From positions 1,314,046-1,378,045 of the forward strand of contig CP073692.1 in NCBI GenBank assembly GCA_018228665.1: a stretch of DNA of 64,000 nucleotides, in the 5' to 3' direction. Shown here piece by piece: positions 8,122 to 16,013 of the stretch (positions are counted from its first letter, which is position 1; each line of letters opens with the position of its first letter). The notes under the pieces are model-generated. The model searched no databases and had not been told where the DNA came from. It saw nothing but the letters and a program-made list of their open reading frames with translations. The stretch is from Faecalicatena sp. Marseille-Q4148 (GTDB lineage Bacteria > Bacillota > Clostridia > Lachnospirales > Lachnospiraceae). A program made the position numbers and the translations under genes.

Positions 8122-9702
8122 TTAAAGTTCCATATCCTGTTGTTTGTGTTTCTTCTGTGCCGGGACAGTTCTTTGTGCTTTTTTCTCGTCAGCCTTATCC
8201 TGCAAGACTTCTTTGATGGGCTGCTTCTTGGGCGGCTCTTTGCTTTCCTCTGTGCCGGGTGTGGCTTTCCGTACCCAGTAGCGGATGTCCCGAAGCTTCT
8301 TCAAATCAGCCTGCACCTCGGTCAGCGATACTTTCAGCTCTGCGATTTCGCTGAGAAGCGTTTCCTGCTCCTCTTGCAGCTCCTCTTGGGTACTGTCCTT
8401 ATCGTCCGGGTGCTTGGCAAGGTAAGCGGCGGCTTTCGCATACCGGGCAACCTCCGGGTGTTCCTGTTTGAATTTCTCCTTTGTTTTCTTAAAAAATATC
8501 TTCTGGTACTTCTCATAGACAGGCTTATATTCCTTGCAGTCTGTCCGGCTGGCAAGAATCCCGTCAATCACTTTGCTTCGGGTTTCCTTTGGCTTCATCT
8601 GATTGCGGTAAGCGGCGGCTGATTTCCCGGACGCTTCCAAAAACGCTTCTAAGTCCTCCACAGTGGAAAGCCCCTTTTGCCGGAGATAGGACAGGGCTTC
8701 GCTGACTGCCTTTAAGTCCTGTGAAGTCCCCCGGTTCTGTCCAGCCCTCGTCCAGTCCTTCCGTTCTTCCTTTCGTATCTCCATATACTTCATCAGCAGA
8801 TTGGGAAGAAGTGTCGCTTCCTCCGCCGCTTTTTGTGCAAGCAGCTCCTTCCGTTTTTCTCCCAGCTCGGTAATCCAGCCTTTGAGGTTTTGGATAAGTT
8901 GCCGGATGGACTTCATCAGGCGGTTGGCGGCTCTGATTTCTCGGTTCAGGTTGCCGATATTCGTCTGGATACCACGCTTTTCCATCTGCCGGACAGCAGC
9001 CCCCTCATGGACAGTAGGGATAATATCAAGCCCCTGTCTGGCATAGGAACGCAAGTCCACACGCTCCGGGCGGTCATTAGCTTCCAGATAGCGGTTCTGG
9101 ATGACCTCCCATTCATGCCGCCAGATTTCACAATACTTCTGGTCGTTCCAGTCAACCGTATCCTCCTTGTGGCTTTTCCACCTGCCGGATGGCAGCTTTA
9201 TCCGTTCCCCGTTTTCATCAAGGTCATAAACCTTGCGGCTCTTGGGAAGCCATTTCCCATGTTCGTCCATTGCTCGCATCGTCAGCAGGATATGGGCGTG
9301 GGGATTGTGTCCCGGCGGATGGGGGTCATGGATGGCAAAGTCAGCAATCATGCCTTTGGACACAAACTGCTGCTCACAAAACTCCCGCACAAGGACAGCG
9401 TACTGGTCAGGCGGTATCTCTCTGGGAATGGTAAGCACCCACCGCCTTGCAAGCTGGGAGTTCCATTGTTTTTCCACCGCTTCGGCGGCGTTCCATAAAG
9501 TATTGCGGTCTGCATACGACCGTGGGGCATTAGGTGGGAGCAGGATTTCATTGTGGACGATCCCACGCTTTTCCGGGTAGTGCTTCACTTGCTGGTCGTA
9601 TTCACAAAACAGCTTTTCGCCGCTTTGGTAAGCAGCGGCGGCAACCGCAGACTGCCGTTGGCTGCGCTGAACAATCGTGATTTCATTGTGTGGACAGGGC
9701 AT
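8122..9702 (-). CDS. mobA: MobA/MobL (MobQ-type) relaxase
   Basis: Relaxase that would nick oriT, bind the 5' end and lead the strand to a recipient through a helper's transfer machine. It has 526 residues. The N-terminal 220 hold the relaxase fold: Tyr25 in AAAAYQSGE matches the position of the catalytic tyrosine in RSF1010 MobA, and the metal-binding histidines lie in HNPHAH (132-137). The C-terminal half is charged and coiled-coil-like. AAAGGAGGG precedes the ATG. The probable oriT lies about 750 bp upstream beyond one small gene. Confidence 0.92.
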   Translation of the reverse strand: MPCPHNEITIVQRSQRQSAVAAAAYQSGEKLFCEYDQQVKHYPEKRGIVHNEILLPPNAPRSYADRNTLWNAAEAVEKQWNSQLARRWVLTIPREIPPDQYAVLVREFCEQQFVSKGMIADFAIHDPHPPGHNPHAHILLTMRAMDEHGKWLPKSRKVYDLDENGERIKLPSGRWKSHKEDTVDWNDQKYCEIWRHEWEVIQNRYLEANDRPERVDLRSYARQGLDIIPTVHEGAAVRQMEKRGIQTNIGNLNREIRAANRLMKSIRQLIQNLKGWITELGEKRKELLAQKAAEEATLLPNLLMKYMEIRKEERKDWTRAGQNRGTSQDLKAVSEALSYLRQKGLSTVEDLEAFLEASGKSAAAYRNQMKPKETRSKVIDGILASRTDCKEYKPVYEKYQKIFFKKTKEKFKQEHPEVARYAKAAAYLAKHPDDKDSTQEELQEEQETLLSEIAELKVSLTEVQADLKKLRDIRYWVRKATPGTEESKEPPKKQPIKEVLQDKADEKKAQRTVPAQKKHKQQDMEL

Positions 9703-9771
9703 TTCGTGTCCCTCCTTTCGGTAATTGGTGGATGGGGTGGCGTTTTACCACCTCATTTTGGGCAGAAAAAA

Positions 9772-9801
9772 AGCAGGAGACCTTTTTTCAGATTTCCTGC
9801 T
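9772..9801 (-). terminator. Terminator upstream of mobA
   Basis: Stem AGCAGGA/TCCTGCT; read on the minus strand it is followed by seven T. It would end transcription of the 73-residue gene upstream and separate it from the relaxase operon. A second small hairpin (GGTGG/CCACC) is at 9736-9752. Confidence 0.55.
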
Positions 9802-9888
9802 CGGTGTGCCGCTGTATGGGTGGCGGGTATTTAGTTGTAAAGGTTCGGGGCAAGTTGACCCGATGTGTGTGGAATAGCAAACGGAAAG

Positions 9889-10110
9889 TTATTCATCAAA
9901 ACTATTATAAACTGGTATTCCTAAAATCCTTATCTTCAACCCATCATTGTAACCTGTTTCTGATTCTAAATCTAACTGATGATATTTCGTAATGTCATAC
10001 AAAATTGCCCTATAATGAACACTACCTCCATCCTTATATCTTATAGGAACAGGTATCAAAAGCACAAGTAAAACAATAACTGCAATAATAATTTTTGGTC
10101 TATTTTTCAT
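9889..10110 (-). CDS. Small membrane-anchored protein, unknown function
   Basis: A 73-residue protein with a positively charged start and one hydrophobic stretch (about 6-22), then a soluble outer part of some 50 residues. I recognise the type, small anchored proteins of Clostridia that contain a KDGGSV motif, but no function is known to me. GGGAG lies ahead of the ATG and a TATAAT-like box at 10153-10158 could be its -10. It sits between oriT and mobA, so it is carried by the element. It may be cargo or act at the cell surface. Confidence 0.65.
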   Translation of the reverse strand: MKNRPKIIIAVIVLLVLLIPVPIRYKDGGSVHYRAILYDITKYHQLDLESETGYNDGLKIRILGIPVYNSFDE

Positions 10111-10259
10111 TTACTTTATCTCCCGTATAATTTCAAATTTATTGCTGACTTCATTATACTTCACTGCCCATCGAAAAGATAGCATATTTTATGAAACTTG
10201 TCGGCTGGGAACGGCTTGCAACGCAAGGTGTCCCCAGATGGCAAGTCCACAAAAGGGTA

Positions 10260-10469
10260 GCTGGCGACAGCCAGCGCAGGGGTGCAAAACGTCCGGTGGA
10301 CGTTTGCCCTGCACCGACCGAAGCGGAGCGGAGACGGTGTAGCGTCCCCTGTTTGATTTGGAGCAGACCATGACTGCGGAAAATCACAGCCCTCCGGCGA
10401 GGAGCCTTCGGAGAACGCAATGCACCAACCTCTGGGTGGTGTATAATTGCGCCCTTAGTAAACTAAGGG
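10260..10469 (+). other. Probable oriT region
   Basis: A gene-free 350-bp GC-rich stretch with strong stems: GCTGGC/GCCAGC (10260-10275), AAACGTCC/GGACGTTT (10287-10305, extended by GGTGCA/TGCACC) and CACCAACC/GGGTGGTG (10423-10441). The last is followed at once by TAATTGCGCCCT (10444-10455), 11 of 12 bases identical to the RSF1010 nic core TAAGTGCGCCCT, and RSF1010 too has an inverted repeat directly before the nic site. By analogy the nick would fall after 10451. A hairpin CCCTTAGT/ACTAAGGG follows (10452-10469). Confidence 0.7.
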
Positions 10470-10759
10470 GTTTCCGGCTTCTCCCGTTTCAACAGTTTTT
10501 TCAATAGTTCCTGCGTGTCCTGCCTGTGAAAAATGAGTTTCAACAACAGCATGACATCATCATCTGTCAGGCGTTCCGGCTCTTGCAGAAAACTTTCCAG
10601 CATACCGCCACGGGTACAGAGCCGGTGTGTCCGTTCCTTTCGGGTAAGCTGCTTTAGCTGGTGCTGCAATGCCTTTTCATCATTGATGGCTTTCCGCAGT
10701 TTCTTTTCGCTTTTCTCCAGCTCCCGGTTGAGCTTTTCCAGCTTTGAGGTATCAGGCAA
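10463..10759 (-). CDS. DUF3847-type small coiled-coil protein
   Basis: A 98-residue charged protein; the first 45 residues are a heptad-rich coiled coil (KLEKLNRELEKSEKKLRKAI), the rest has the stretch LTDDDVMLLLKLIF. It resembles the DUF3847 family found beside MobQ relaxases in Clostridial mobile elements, where a role as relaxosome accessory is likely but unproven. The start is TTG at 10759, nine bases behind AAAGGAGG; it overlaps the upstream gene by 8 nt. Its stop codon lies in the hairpin next to the nic core. Confidence 0.7.
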   Translation of the reverse strand: MPDTSKLEKLNRELEKSEKKLRKAINDEKALQHQLKQLTRKERTHRLCTRGGMLESFLQEPERLTDDDVMLLLKLIFHRQDTQELLKKLLKREKPETP

Positions 10760-11093
10760 GGGCAGCGTCCTCCTTTCCCGGTATCAGCACATAAATCCTA
10801 TTCGGTTCTCCCACGCCCTGACGCACCCGCATGATAAGTCCGGCGGTTTCCAGTTCATTCAAAGAACGCTTGACCGTCATGGGGCTGCGGGACAGGACTG
10901 CGGCAATGGCTGTGACAGGGAAGCAGACAAACAGGATTCCGTTCTCGTCCTCCTGCCCTTTGGATAGCATAGCGTCCAGCATCCGGCAGTACATGACCTT
11001 TGCTGTGCTGCTGACTGGAAATCCTGTCAACGCTCTGGGAAATGGCATACAGGGCGGCAAGGGTGTGTCTATCGTCATAAATTCAAAATTCAT
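10752..11093 (-). CDS. Winged-helix replication/plasmid-type protein
   Basis: A 113-residue protein with a helix-turn-helix centre (stretch ITAIAAVLSRSPMTVKRSLN in part, then NELETAGLIMRVRQG), like the N-terminal winged helix of replication initiator A proteins of Firmicutes plasmids. It is much shorter than a full RepA, so it is either a minimal initiator or a DNA-binding regulator. AAAGGAGG precedes the ATG. It overlaps both neighbours by a few bases, forming one operon of three small genes running to oriT. Confidence 0.65.
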   Translation of the reverse strand: MNFEFMTIDTPLPPCMPFPRALTGFPVSSTAKVMYCRMLDAMLSKGQEDENGILFVCFPVTAIAAVLSRSPMTVKRSLNELETAGLIMRVRQGVGEPNRIYVLIPGKEDAALA

Positions 11094-11278
11094 TCGGTGT
11101 GTTCCTCCTTTTTTTTGGCTCGTTTGGATAAATAACGGGGGCAGTCAACCACAACCGCCCGGAAGCTCTGCTTGCACCCATGCTGGCATTTCCGGCATAA
11201 TTCGTTGTAAGTGACATGCCCCCGGTCATTGAGGTAAAAGGAAAGCTCATGCTTCCTCTTTTTGCTCATTCTCGGCAT
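11090..11278 (-). CDS. Small conserved mobile-element protein
   Basis: A 62-residue basic protein with three or four cysteines (CRKCQHGCKQ and VVDCPRY), suggesting a small zinc-binding knuckle. Proteins of this look head the rep/mob operons of Clostridial mobilizable elements; function is not known. GGGAGG lies ahead of the ATG and its stop overlaps the next start (ATGA). Confidence 0.65.
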   Translation of the reverse strand: MPRMSKKRKHELSFYLNDRGHVTYNELCRKCQHGCKQSFRAVVVDCPRYLSKRAKKKEEHTE

Positions 11279-11760
11279 ATTGCGTTTCCTCCCGTTTTAG
11301 TGTATGGTTTCGGGGCGATTTTCGGCAAAATTACAGCCATAGAGCCGCTTAAAATCTCCCGAAGTATCAGCGATAGGGTAGACTATCCCCCTATCAGATT
11401 GTCGTGTTTCGGTATCATTTCGGTTTCAGTTTGCCAGTTCTCCCGGTGTCGTTCCTCCCCTGAATCTCACAGCGGCGTATCGCTCCCTTTGGTACGCTCG
11501 TTTTGGTCAGGGTTCCTCCACATCCCTGCCAAAAGTCATGGCACTACATCGCCGGGGAAGCATATCCCACACAGGCTGGTCATTCGATTGGAATAATCCA
11601 TCGATGAACTACTTGTATCATAGAACATTTTTGTGCCCTGTGCCGTATGTCCACAAAGTAGGAATTAAGGGTAAAAATCAGAAATTTCCACGATTGCGGA
11701 AAGTGTGATATAATCCAGATAAGCGGCAGCAATGAAACCGTTGGAAAGGAGTGTGCGCCC
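11279..11760. promoter_or_regulatory. Divergent control region ahead of XRE regulator
   Basis: A 480-bp stretch without a convincing gene. A TATAAT at 11709-11714 with a poor -35 lies about 45 bp ahead of the XRE start and is probably its promoter. The opposite side should hold the promoter of the small-gene operon that starts at 11278. No clear operator palindrome was found. Confidence 0.4.
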
Positions 11761-12567
11761 ATGAAAGGAGCAACAAGTATACAGGAACGCCTTTGGGAAC
11801 TCCGCAAGGACAAAGGCTTAAATCTGGAAGAACTATCAAAGCTGACGGGTATTTCTAAATCAGCCCTTGGCAGTTATGAAAAAGAAGATTTTAAGGAAAT
11901 CAATCATGGAAACCTCATCACGCTGGCAGACTTCTATGGAGTTTCCATTGATTATTTGCTGTGCCGGACAGAGAACCGGGAGCAGATCAACACGCCATTG
12001 ACGGAGCTGCATTTGAATGATGAGATGGTTGCACTTCTAAAAAGCGGTCGGATTAACAACCGTCTGCTCTGTGAGCTTGCCACACATAAAGATTTTATCA
12101 AGTTTCTTGCAGACATTGAGATTTATGTGGACGGGATTGCTACCATGCAGATTCAAAACCTCAATGCCCTTGTCGATACCGTCCGGCATGAAATCATTGA
12201 ACGGTATCGTCCAGGCGAAGATGACCCGCATTTGAAAGTGCTGCAAGCCGCCCATATCAGCGATGATGAGTATTTCAGTCACATGGTTCTGGATGACCTC
12301 AACCTCATTATCCGGGATATTCGGGAAGCCCACAAAAAGGACAGTGAGAGTGCGCCCCAGACCACTGTTGCCGATGAACTGAAAGAAAATCTGGAAGCGG
12401 TCGAAAATTTCAAGGGCAGCCGTTTGGAAAAACTGGCACTTCTTTACTGCAAGCAGCTCGGTATCAACTATAAAAATTTATCGGAAGAAGAATTTCGCTG
12501 GCTCATTCGGATTCTGCAAAAATCAAAGAAAATGGGGACGCCTATCAGCCAGAGGAAAAAACGGTAA
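11761..12567 (+). CDS. XRE-family transcriptional regulator of the element
   Basis: A 268-residue DNA-binding protein. Residues 8-65 are an XRE/Cro helix-turn-helix (LEELSKLTGISKSALGSYEK), followed by a long alpha-helical part of unknown fold. It is the only plus-strand gene of the element and reads away from the rep/mob operon, the layout of a repressor for mobility genes. AAAGGAG lies ahead of the ATG and a strong terminator follows. The long C-terminal part, unlike a 100-residue phage repressor, may sense a signal or bind a partner. Confidence 0.85.
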   Translation: MKGATSIQERLWELRKDKGLNLEELSKLTGISKSALGSYEKEDFKEINHGNLITLADFYGVSIDYLLCRTENREQINTPLTELHLNDEMVALLKSGRINNRLLCELATHKDFIKFLADIEIYVDGIATMQIQNLNALVDTVRHEIIERYRPGEDDPHLKVLQAAHISDDEYFSHMVLDDLNLIIRDIREAHKKDSESAPQTTVADELKENLEAVENFKGSRLEKLALLYCKQLGINYKNLSEEEFRWLIRILQKSKKMGTPISQRKKR

Positions 12568-12571
12568 CAAA

Positions 12572-12616
12572 AAACCGCTGTTGCATGGTTTGTTGGCTTC
12601 CATGTAGCAGCGGTTT
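12572..12616 (+). terminator. Terminator after XRE gene
   Basis: A 17-bp stem with one mismatch (AAACCGCTGTTGCATGG against CCATGTAGCAGCGGTTT) begins four bases after the stop codon. The A-rich and T-rich flanks let it work in both directions, so it also shields the lipoprotein genes. Confidence 0.75.
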
Positions 12617-12680
12617 GTGTTGTGGCTATTCAGTTGAACTTTCAGAACGACAAGCTGAAAGTTATCTGATAGAAAAATCG

Positions 12681-13037
12681 TTATTCCTCTTTTACTTGTA
12701 TCCATTGAACATATGCCCACTGGATTTTTTCACTGTCAATAGTGTGATCGTCAATAGGTGTTCCACATTCTTGATATAGATAAAAATCGGGAATACTATC
12801 CAACTCAGTGTAAGCATACATCTTACAGCCTTCAAGTCCTGTACCATTTGCTTGTGTCTCAGTTAATTTACCCATATAAGTATAGCCCTCTGGAAGTTCA
12901 TCTACTGGCATATCGGGAGCCACATACTTTTGACCTGCCATGTCAATCATTGGCGGCAAATCTATTTCTGGCTTAGTTTCACAACCAGATAAAGTGAATA
13001 ACATAATTATCCCTAACGCTAATAAGATTCTCTTCAT
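12681..13037 (-). CDS. Small cargo lipoprotein
   Basis: A 118-residue lipoprotein: the start MKRILLALG, a hydrophobic stretch and the lipobox LSGC at about residue 18 direct it to the outer face of the membrane via Lgt. The rest has no family I know; it holds two cysteines that could pair (in LEGCKMY and YQECGTP). The ATG at 13037 is chosen over a GTG three codons upstream, because the signal peptide begins there; neither has a strong ribosome site. It lies 53 bp after the larger lipoprotein gene and is probably co-transcribed with it. Confidence 0.75.
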   Translation of the reverse strand: MKRILLALGIIMLFTLSGCETKPEIDLPPMIDMAGQKYVAPDMPVDELPEGYTYMGKLTETQANGTGLEGCKMYAYTELDSIPDFYLYQECGTPIDDHTIDSEKIQWAYVQWIQVKEE

Positions 13038-13090
13038 AAAAATCACACACTTTCTAACTTCCGATTCATGTACTTAAACTTGTAGGTTCT

Positions 13091-14599
13091 TTAATATCCA
13101 TAGGTCATCAGTTTCCATTGCCCACCTTCAGAACGAGCTAACCACCATTGCCAATCGGTATATTCTTCATCTGGGTTGAATCCGCTGCCACCATTCAACG
13201 GAGAATGGAAGTTACTTTTAAACATAATACATTGTGTAAAAGTTTCTTCTACATCAGTCGCTTTTCCCATTTCGTTCATCCATGCAATATTGGATTCGCT
13301 GCATTCCTCATCGGTTGAATATGAAATACTGTGTAACTCACATCCATCCCAAGTGCTGAATTCCTTTTTAATCAATTCTATCGCTGCATCCATTTCTGCT
13401 TTTGTATAAATGGACGAAGTTCCATAATCAATCTTTATATTTGTGGTATCAGCACCCAAATTTCGTATGATTTCTAACGCAATCTTTCCAGCCATATCTC
13501 TGTCAGATGTGTTCTTAGGGGATTTTCCGTAAATAGCAAAATGAAACTCTTTATATGTCCAATCTATCATGAATATATCTCCGGTTTCATTAACTTTCAT
13601 ATAAGGGAAAATATATTCATCGTCTGCGGTTTGTGCTGTCCATTTAATTTTAGTAGAATCTATAAAGGTTTCATTAGGAAGAGATAGATTTTTCCTTTCA
13701 CTGGCAACAAAAGTACATACTCCGACATTTTCTAATTCAAACTTAATTTCTAATTCATCTTCATTGGATTTCGTTACTATAACATTTGATGTAATTGACA
13801 TCTCATCCAACACTTCTTTTGGATTTCCAAATTCTTTTGCATTTACTATCTCAGTCTGTCTGAAATCTAAATCTCCAAACTCTGCTGGTACGGAATATAC
13901 CGTTCCGTCCTGCAAATAAATTTCTTTTATAATTCTAAACCAGCCTTCGTGGAGTTCTCCGTATAGCCATGCAAAATCTATATCTATAAATCGGTATTCT
14001 CCTGGCTCTAATTCATAGGAAATATAATTAAAACCATAGTCCTCCGATAATACCGGAAGCTTTTCCCAAATGCCGTCATGAAGAACCTCCATCGTAAATG
14101 CTTCACCATAATGTATCGTTTCATTGCTGACATTCGTAAGCTTAAGCTCAAGACTGTCAGAAGTCCATAATTTTATTCCTGCTGTTACATAATCAAGATA
14201 TTCTGTACTTTCTTCCTTTTTCGTTTCCTCTGCTTCAAAGAGTGCGAAACCGGAATCGTATTTTACATATAGTTTTTGAGGTTCTGACGGTTTCCAGTAG
14301 ATTTCCTGACCTATGTTTAAGTGGGTTCCACAGAAATCTTCCGTGGGAAATTCCAAATTATTCACAAAAACCACCTGACCTAAAAGTTCCCAGTTTTCCT
14401 CTTTTGGAAGGTCAAAGCCTGTGGCATTATACAGATACAGAACGCCGTCATAAAAAAGAGAGAGCCGTTGTACCTCTTCGGAAGCATAACCTGTAGGAGT
14501 AAGAACGCTTGATTCTGGCGCCGTCTTTTGGGCAGTCTGACAGCCGACCAGAAGCAAGCAGGAAAGACCTAAAATCATAAATAATTTTTTGCTTATCAT
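13091..14599 (-). CDS. Large cargo lipoprotein with Ig-like domain
   Basis: A 502-residue lipoprotein: signal peptide, lipobox LVGC at about residue 20, then a spacer. Residues about 145-230 resemble the bacterial immunoglobulin-like domain of Firmicutes lipoproteins, with the features YELEPGEYRFIDIDF and the tryptophan-containing WLYGELHEG strand. The C-terminal 250 residues form a second domain ending in a Trp-rich stretch (TDWQWWLARSEGGQWKL) of a kind seen in Clostridial secreted proteins, function unknown. It is on the element but not needed for its movement, so it is cargo. The base composition is more AT-rich than that of the rep/mob genes, which suggests a separate origin. Confidence 0.8.
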   Translation of the reverse strand: MISKKLFMILGLSCLLLVGCQTAQKTAPESSVLTPTGYASEEVQRLSLFYDGVLYLYNATGFDLPKEENWELLGQVVFVNNLEFPTEDFCGTHLNIGQEIYWKPSEPQKLYVKYDSGFALFEAEETKKEESTEYLDYVTAGIKLWTSDSLELKLTNVSNETIHYGEAFTMEVLHDGIWEKLPVLSEDYGFNYISYELEPGEYRFIDIDFAWLYGELHEGWFRIIKEIYLQDGTVYSVPAEFGDLDFRQTEIVNAKEFGNPKEVLDEMSITSNVIVTKSNEDELEIKFELENVGVCTFVASERKNLSLPNETFIDSTKIKWTAQTADDEYIFPYMKVNETGDIFMIDWTYKEFHFAIYGKSPKNTSDRDMAGKIALEIIRNLGADTTNIKIDYGTSSIYTKAEMDAAIELIKKEFSTWDGCELHSISYSTDEECSESNIAWMNEMGKATDVEETFTQCIMFKSNFHSPLNGGSGFNPDEEYTDWQWWLARSEGGQWKLMTYGY

Positions 14600-15171
14600 A
14601 GTACCGCCTTTCTGCTTTTTTGTTCTAAAACAACATTCCTGTTATTATTATAAAGGAATTATTATCTGAATACCATGAAGATTTTCTTATATTTTCTTAC
14701 AAATCTTATTTGCCATAATCATTCTACCATACCGTTATGAATAAATAATCTCATCATGGTTTCAATTTGCTCATGTTAGCAATCATATTCTAACAGTGTA
14801 AGCCAGGGTGATTAATATATCCGGAATCTAACCTTAATTTTGAAAACATAGAACTTAGACAACCAATAAAGACGCTTCTTTCAAAAACAAATCCCCGCTG
14901 GATGTTCCAGTGGGGATCTATATAGCTTTAAATCAATCAAACGATGTTTGTGAATGCCGTAGATATAGTTTTTAATTCGCCATTGAAAATAATCTGTCGT
15001 GATGAACTCGTTTCCCAAAATATTGTTTTCCCATTTGCCGCACCAATTCCGCACCAATTTGTCATGAAACTATATGTAAATACATGAATTTATATAACGG
15101 CAGAGTACGAAAATATGGGATTTATCAAGGTTTATAGAGGAATATTGAGATATGAAATAGGCATTTAACTA
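14600..15171. other. Non-coding right end of the element
   Basis: No gene is seen in these 570 bases. It holds a strong hairpin at 14891-14917 (ATCCCCGCTGGA/TCCAGTGGGGAT) that on the minus strand is followed by a T-rich stretch and could stop transcripts entering from the thiN side, and the right arm repeats at 15038-15060. Confidence 0.6.
15038..15060. repeat. Right arm-type integrase repeats
   Basis: An exact copy, same orientation, of the 23-bp tandem CCGCACCAATT block at 4255-4277. It lies 111 bp inside the right att site, against 53 bp inside the left one. Confidence 0.7.
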
Positions 15172-15188
15172 ACGATACCTAATTTCAT
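15165..15188 (-). other. Seven-codon remnant of the ychF start
   Basis: The right att copy restores ATG AAA TTA GGT ATC GTT, then runs into element DNA: AGT TAA. The native ychF leader would thus now yield only the peptide MKLGIVS. Confidence 0.6.
15172..15188. other. attR core site
   Basis: The second copy of ACGATACCTAATTTCAT. On its right lies the native ychF leader. Confidence 0.88.
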
Positions 15189-15204
15189 CTATCTTTACCT
15201 ATTT

Positions 15205-15231
15205 CAGAAATGTCTTTTGGAAACATTTCTG
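15205..15231. promoter_or_regulatory. Hairpin in the native ychF leader
   Basis: CAGAAATGT/ACATTTCTG, a 9-bp perfect stem between the native promoter and the start codon. Read on the plus strand it is followed by a T-rich stretch; on the minus strand it precedes AGGTAAAG, a weak ribosome site. Confidence 0.4.
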
Positions 15232-15262
15232 CCTTTCTTTAATGAGTTTAACGCAATTACAA

Positions 15263-15291
15263 AGTATAGCACAAATACCCTGCTTTTTCAA
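15263..15291 (-). promoter_or_regulatory. Native (displaced) ychF promoter
   Basis: TTGAAA, 17 bp, TATACT on the minus strand, pointing to the start codon at attR. It lies between the thiN stop and the element, so before insertion it would have driven ychF (and lgt) from about 75 bp upstream. Confidence 0.65.
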
Positions 15292-15362
15292 TCTTATCCA
15301 ATAAATATAAGAACCTGTAACAATGTGTAAAACTGTGTAACAATCAAGTAATATCGTTTCTG

Positions 15363-16013
15363 CTAATCTCTTGTCTCAATCAGTACCATGACGCCTTCGT
15401 CATACGTAATCACCGCTTCTTTTTCTGCAATCTGATTACTGATACAGAGGCTGTCCTGCGGATAAAGTGTATGATTTGTCAAAGGATATTTTGCCCCTCT
15501 GATCGTCAGCCCATGAATCACTCCACTCAAAGAAAATAAAGAAAAATATGGTCCGTAAGACTCGCTTTTCTTCAAATGCATCTCCTGTCCGATAATCCTG
15601 ATTTTATTATGTTCATCTAAGATGACTGCTTCAGCGCCCGCCTGTTTCGCCGCTACAAGCGTCTGAACATTCCCCCACAGATGGTCTACCCTTGTTCCGG
15701 TCGCTCCAAGCAGTATGATATCATCACACCCAAGTTCCAGCGCGAGCCTTAGTCCGATTTCCGTATCTGAGGCATCTTTTTCCGGTTTGAATTCCCGGAT
15801 AGGAATCTCTGTTTCTGATCGGTAATATGTAAGCACTTCCGGAGCGATACTATCAAAATCTCCGACAATCTGCGTTGGAATGACACCATTCTCATACAGC
15901 CAGCAAAGCCCTCTGTCTACTCCGATCAGCTCTGCATAAGGTTCTTCCAACACTGCTTTTGCCAGATTATCATACATACTTCCACCACTGATAATGACCG
16001 CGCGCTTACTCAT
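15363..16013 (-). CDS. thiN: Thiamine pyrophosphokinase
   Basis: Converts thiamine to thiamine pyrophosphate with ATP. The 216-residue protein has the family motifs GDFDSI (about residue 50) and KDASDTE (about 80) for metal and nucleotide binding, and GATGTRVDH at about 103. It is the last gene of the 12-gene minus-strand cluster and overlaps rpe by 8 nt. The same rsgA-rpe-thiN order is common in Firmicutes. A possible native ychF promoter follows it. Confidence 0.93.
   Translation of the reverse strand: MSKRAVIISGGSMYDNLAKAVLEEPYAELIGVDRGLCWLYENGVIPTQIVGDFDSIAPEVLTYYRSETEIPIREFKPEKDASDTEIGLRLALELGCDDIILLGATGTRVDHLWGNVQTLVAAKQAGAEAVILDEHNKIRIIGQEMHLKKSESYGPYFSLFSLSGVIHGLTIRGAKYPLTNHTLYPQDSLCISNQIAEKEAVITYDEGVMVLIETRD

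Larger units (their letters stand above)
4185..15188. mobile_element. Integrative mobilizable element inserted at ychF start codon
   Basis: About 11 kb bounded by the 17-bp direct repeat ACGATACCTAATTTCAT at 4185-4201 and 15172-15188. Inside are, from the left end, a tyrosine integrase, an excisionase, a VirE-like ATPase, a CHC2 primase domain, a MobA/MobL relaxase, a probable oriT, small plasmid-type genes, an XRE regulator and two cargo lipoproteins. No coupling protein, VirB4 or other type IV secretion gene is present, so it can be mobilised but needs a helper. A 23-bp tandem repeat is shared by both ends as integrase arm sites. The element looks complete. Confidence 0.9.

Noticed and set aside
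10154..10420. Overlapping frames in both directions in the GC-rich gap of the mobile element
   Set aside because: They lie in the hairpin-rich oriT region, have no ribosome site and low-complexity translations.
13758..14599. Possible toxin or defence system among the element cargo
   Set aside because: Only lipoprotein and Ig-like features are visible; no nuclease, kinase, toxin or immunity motif supports it.
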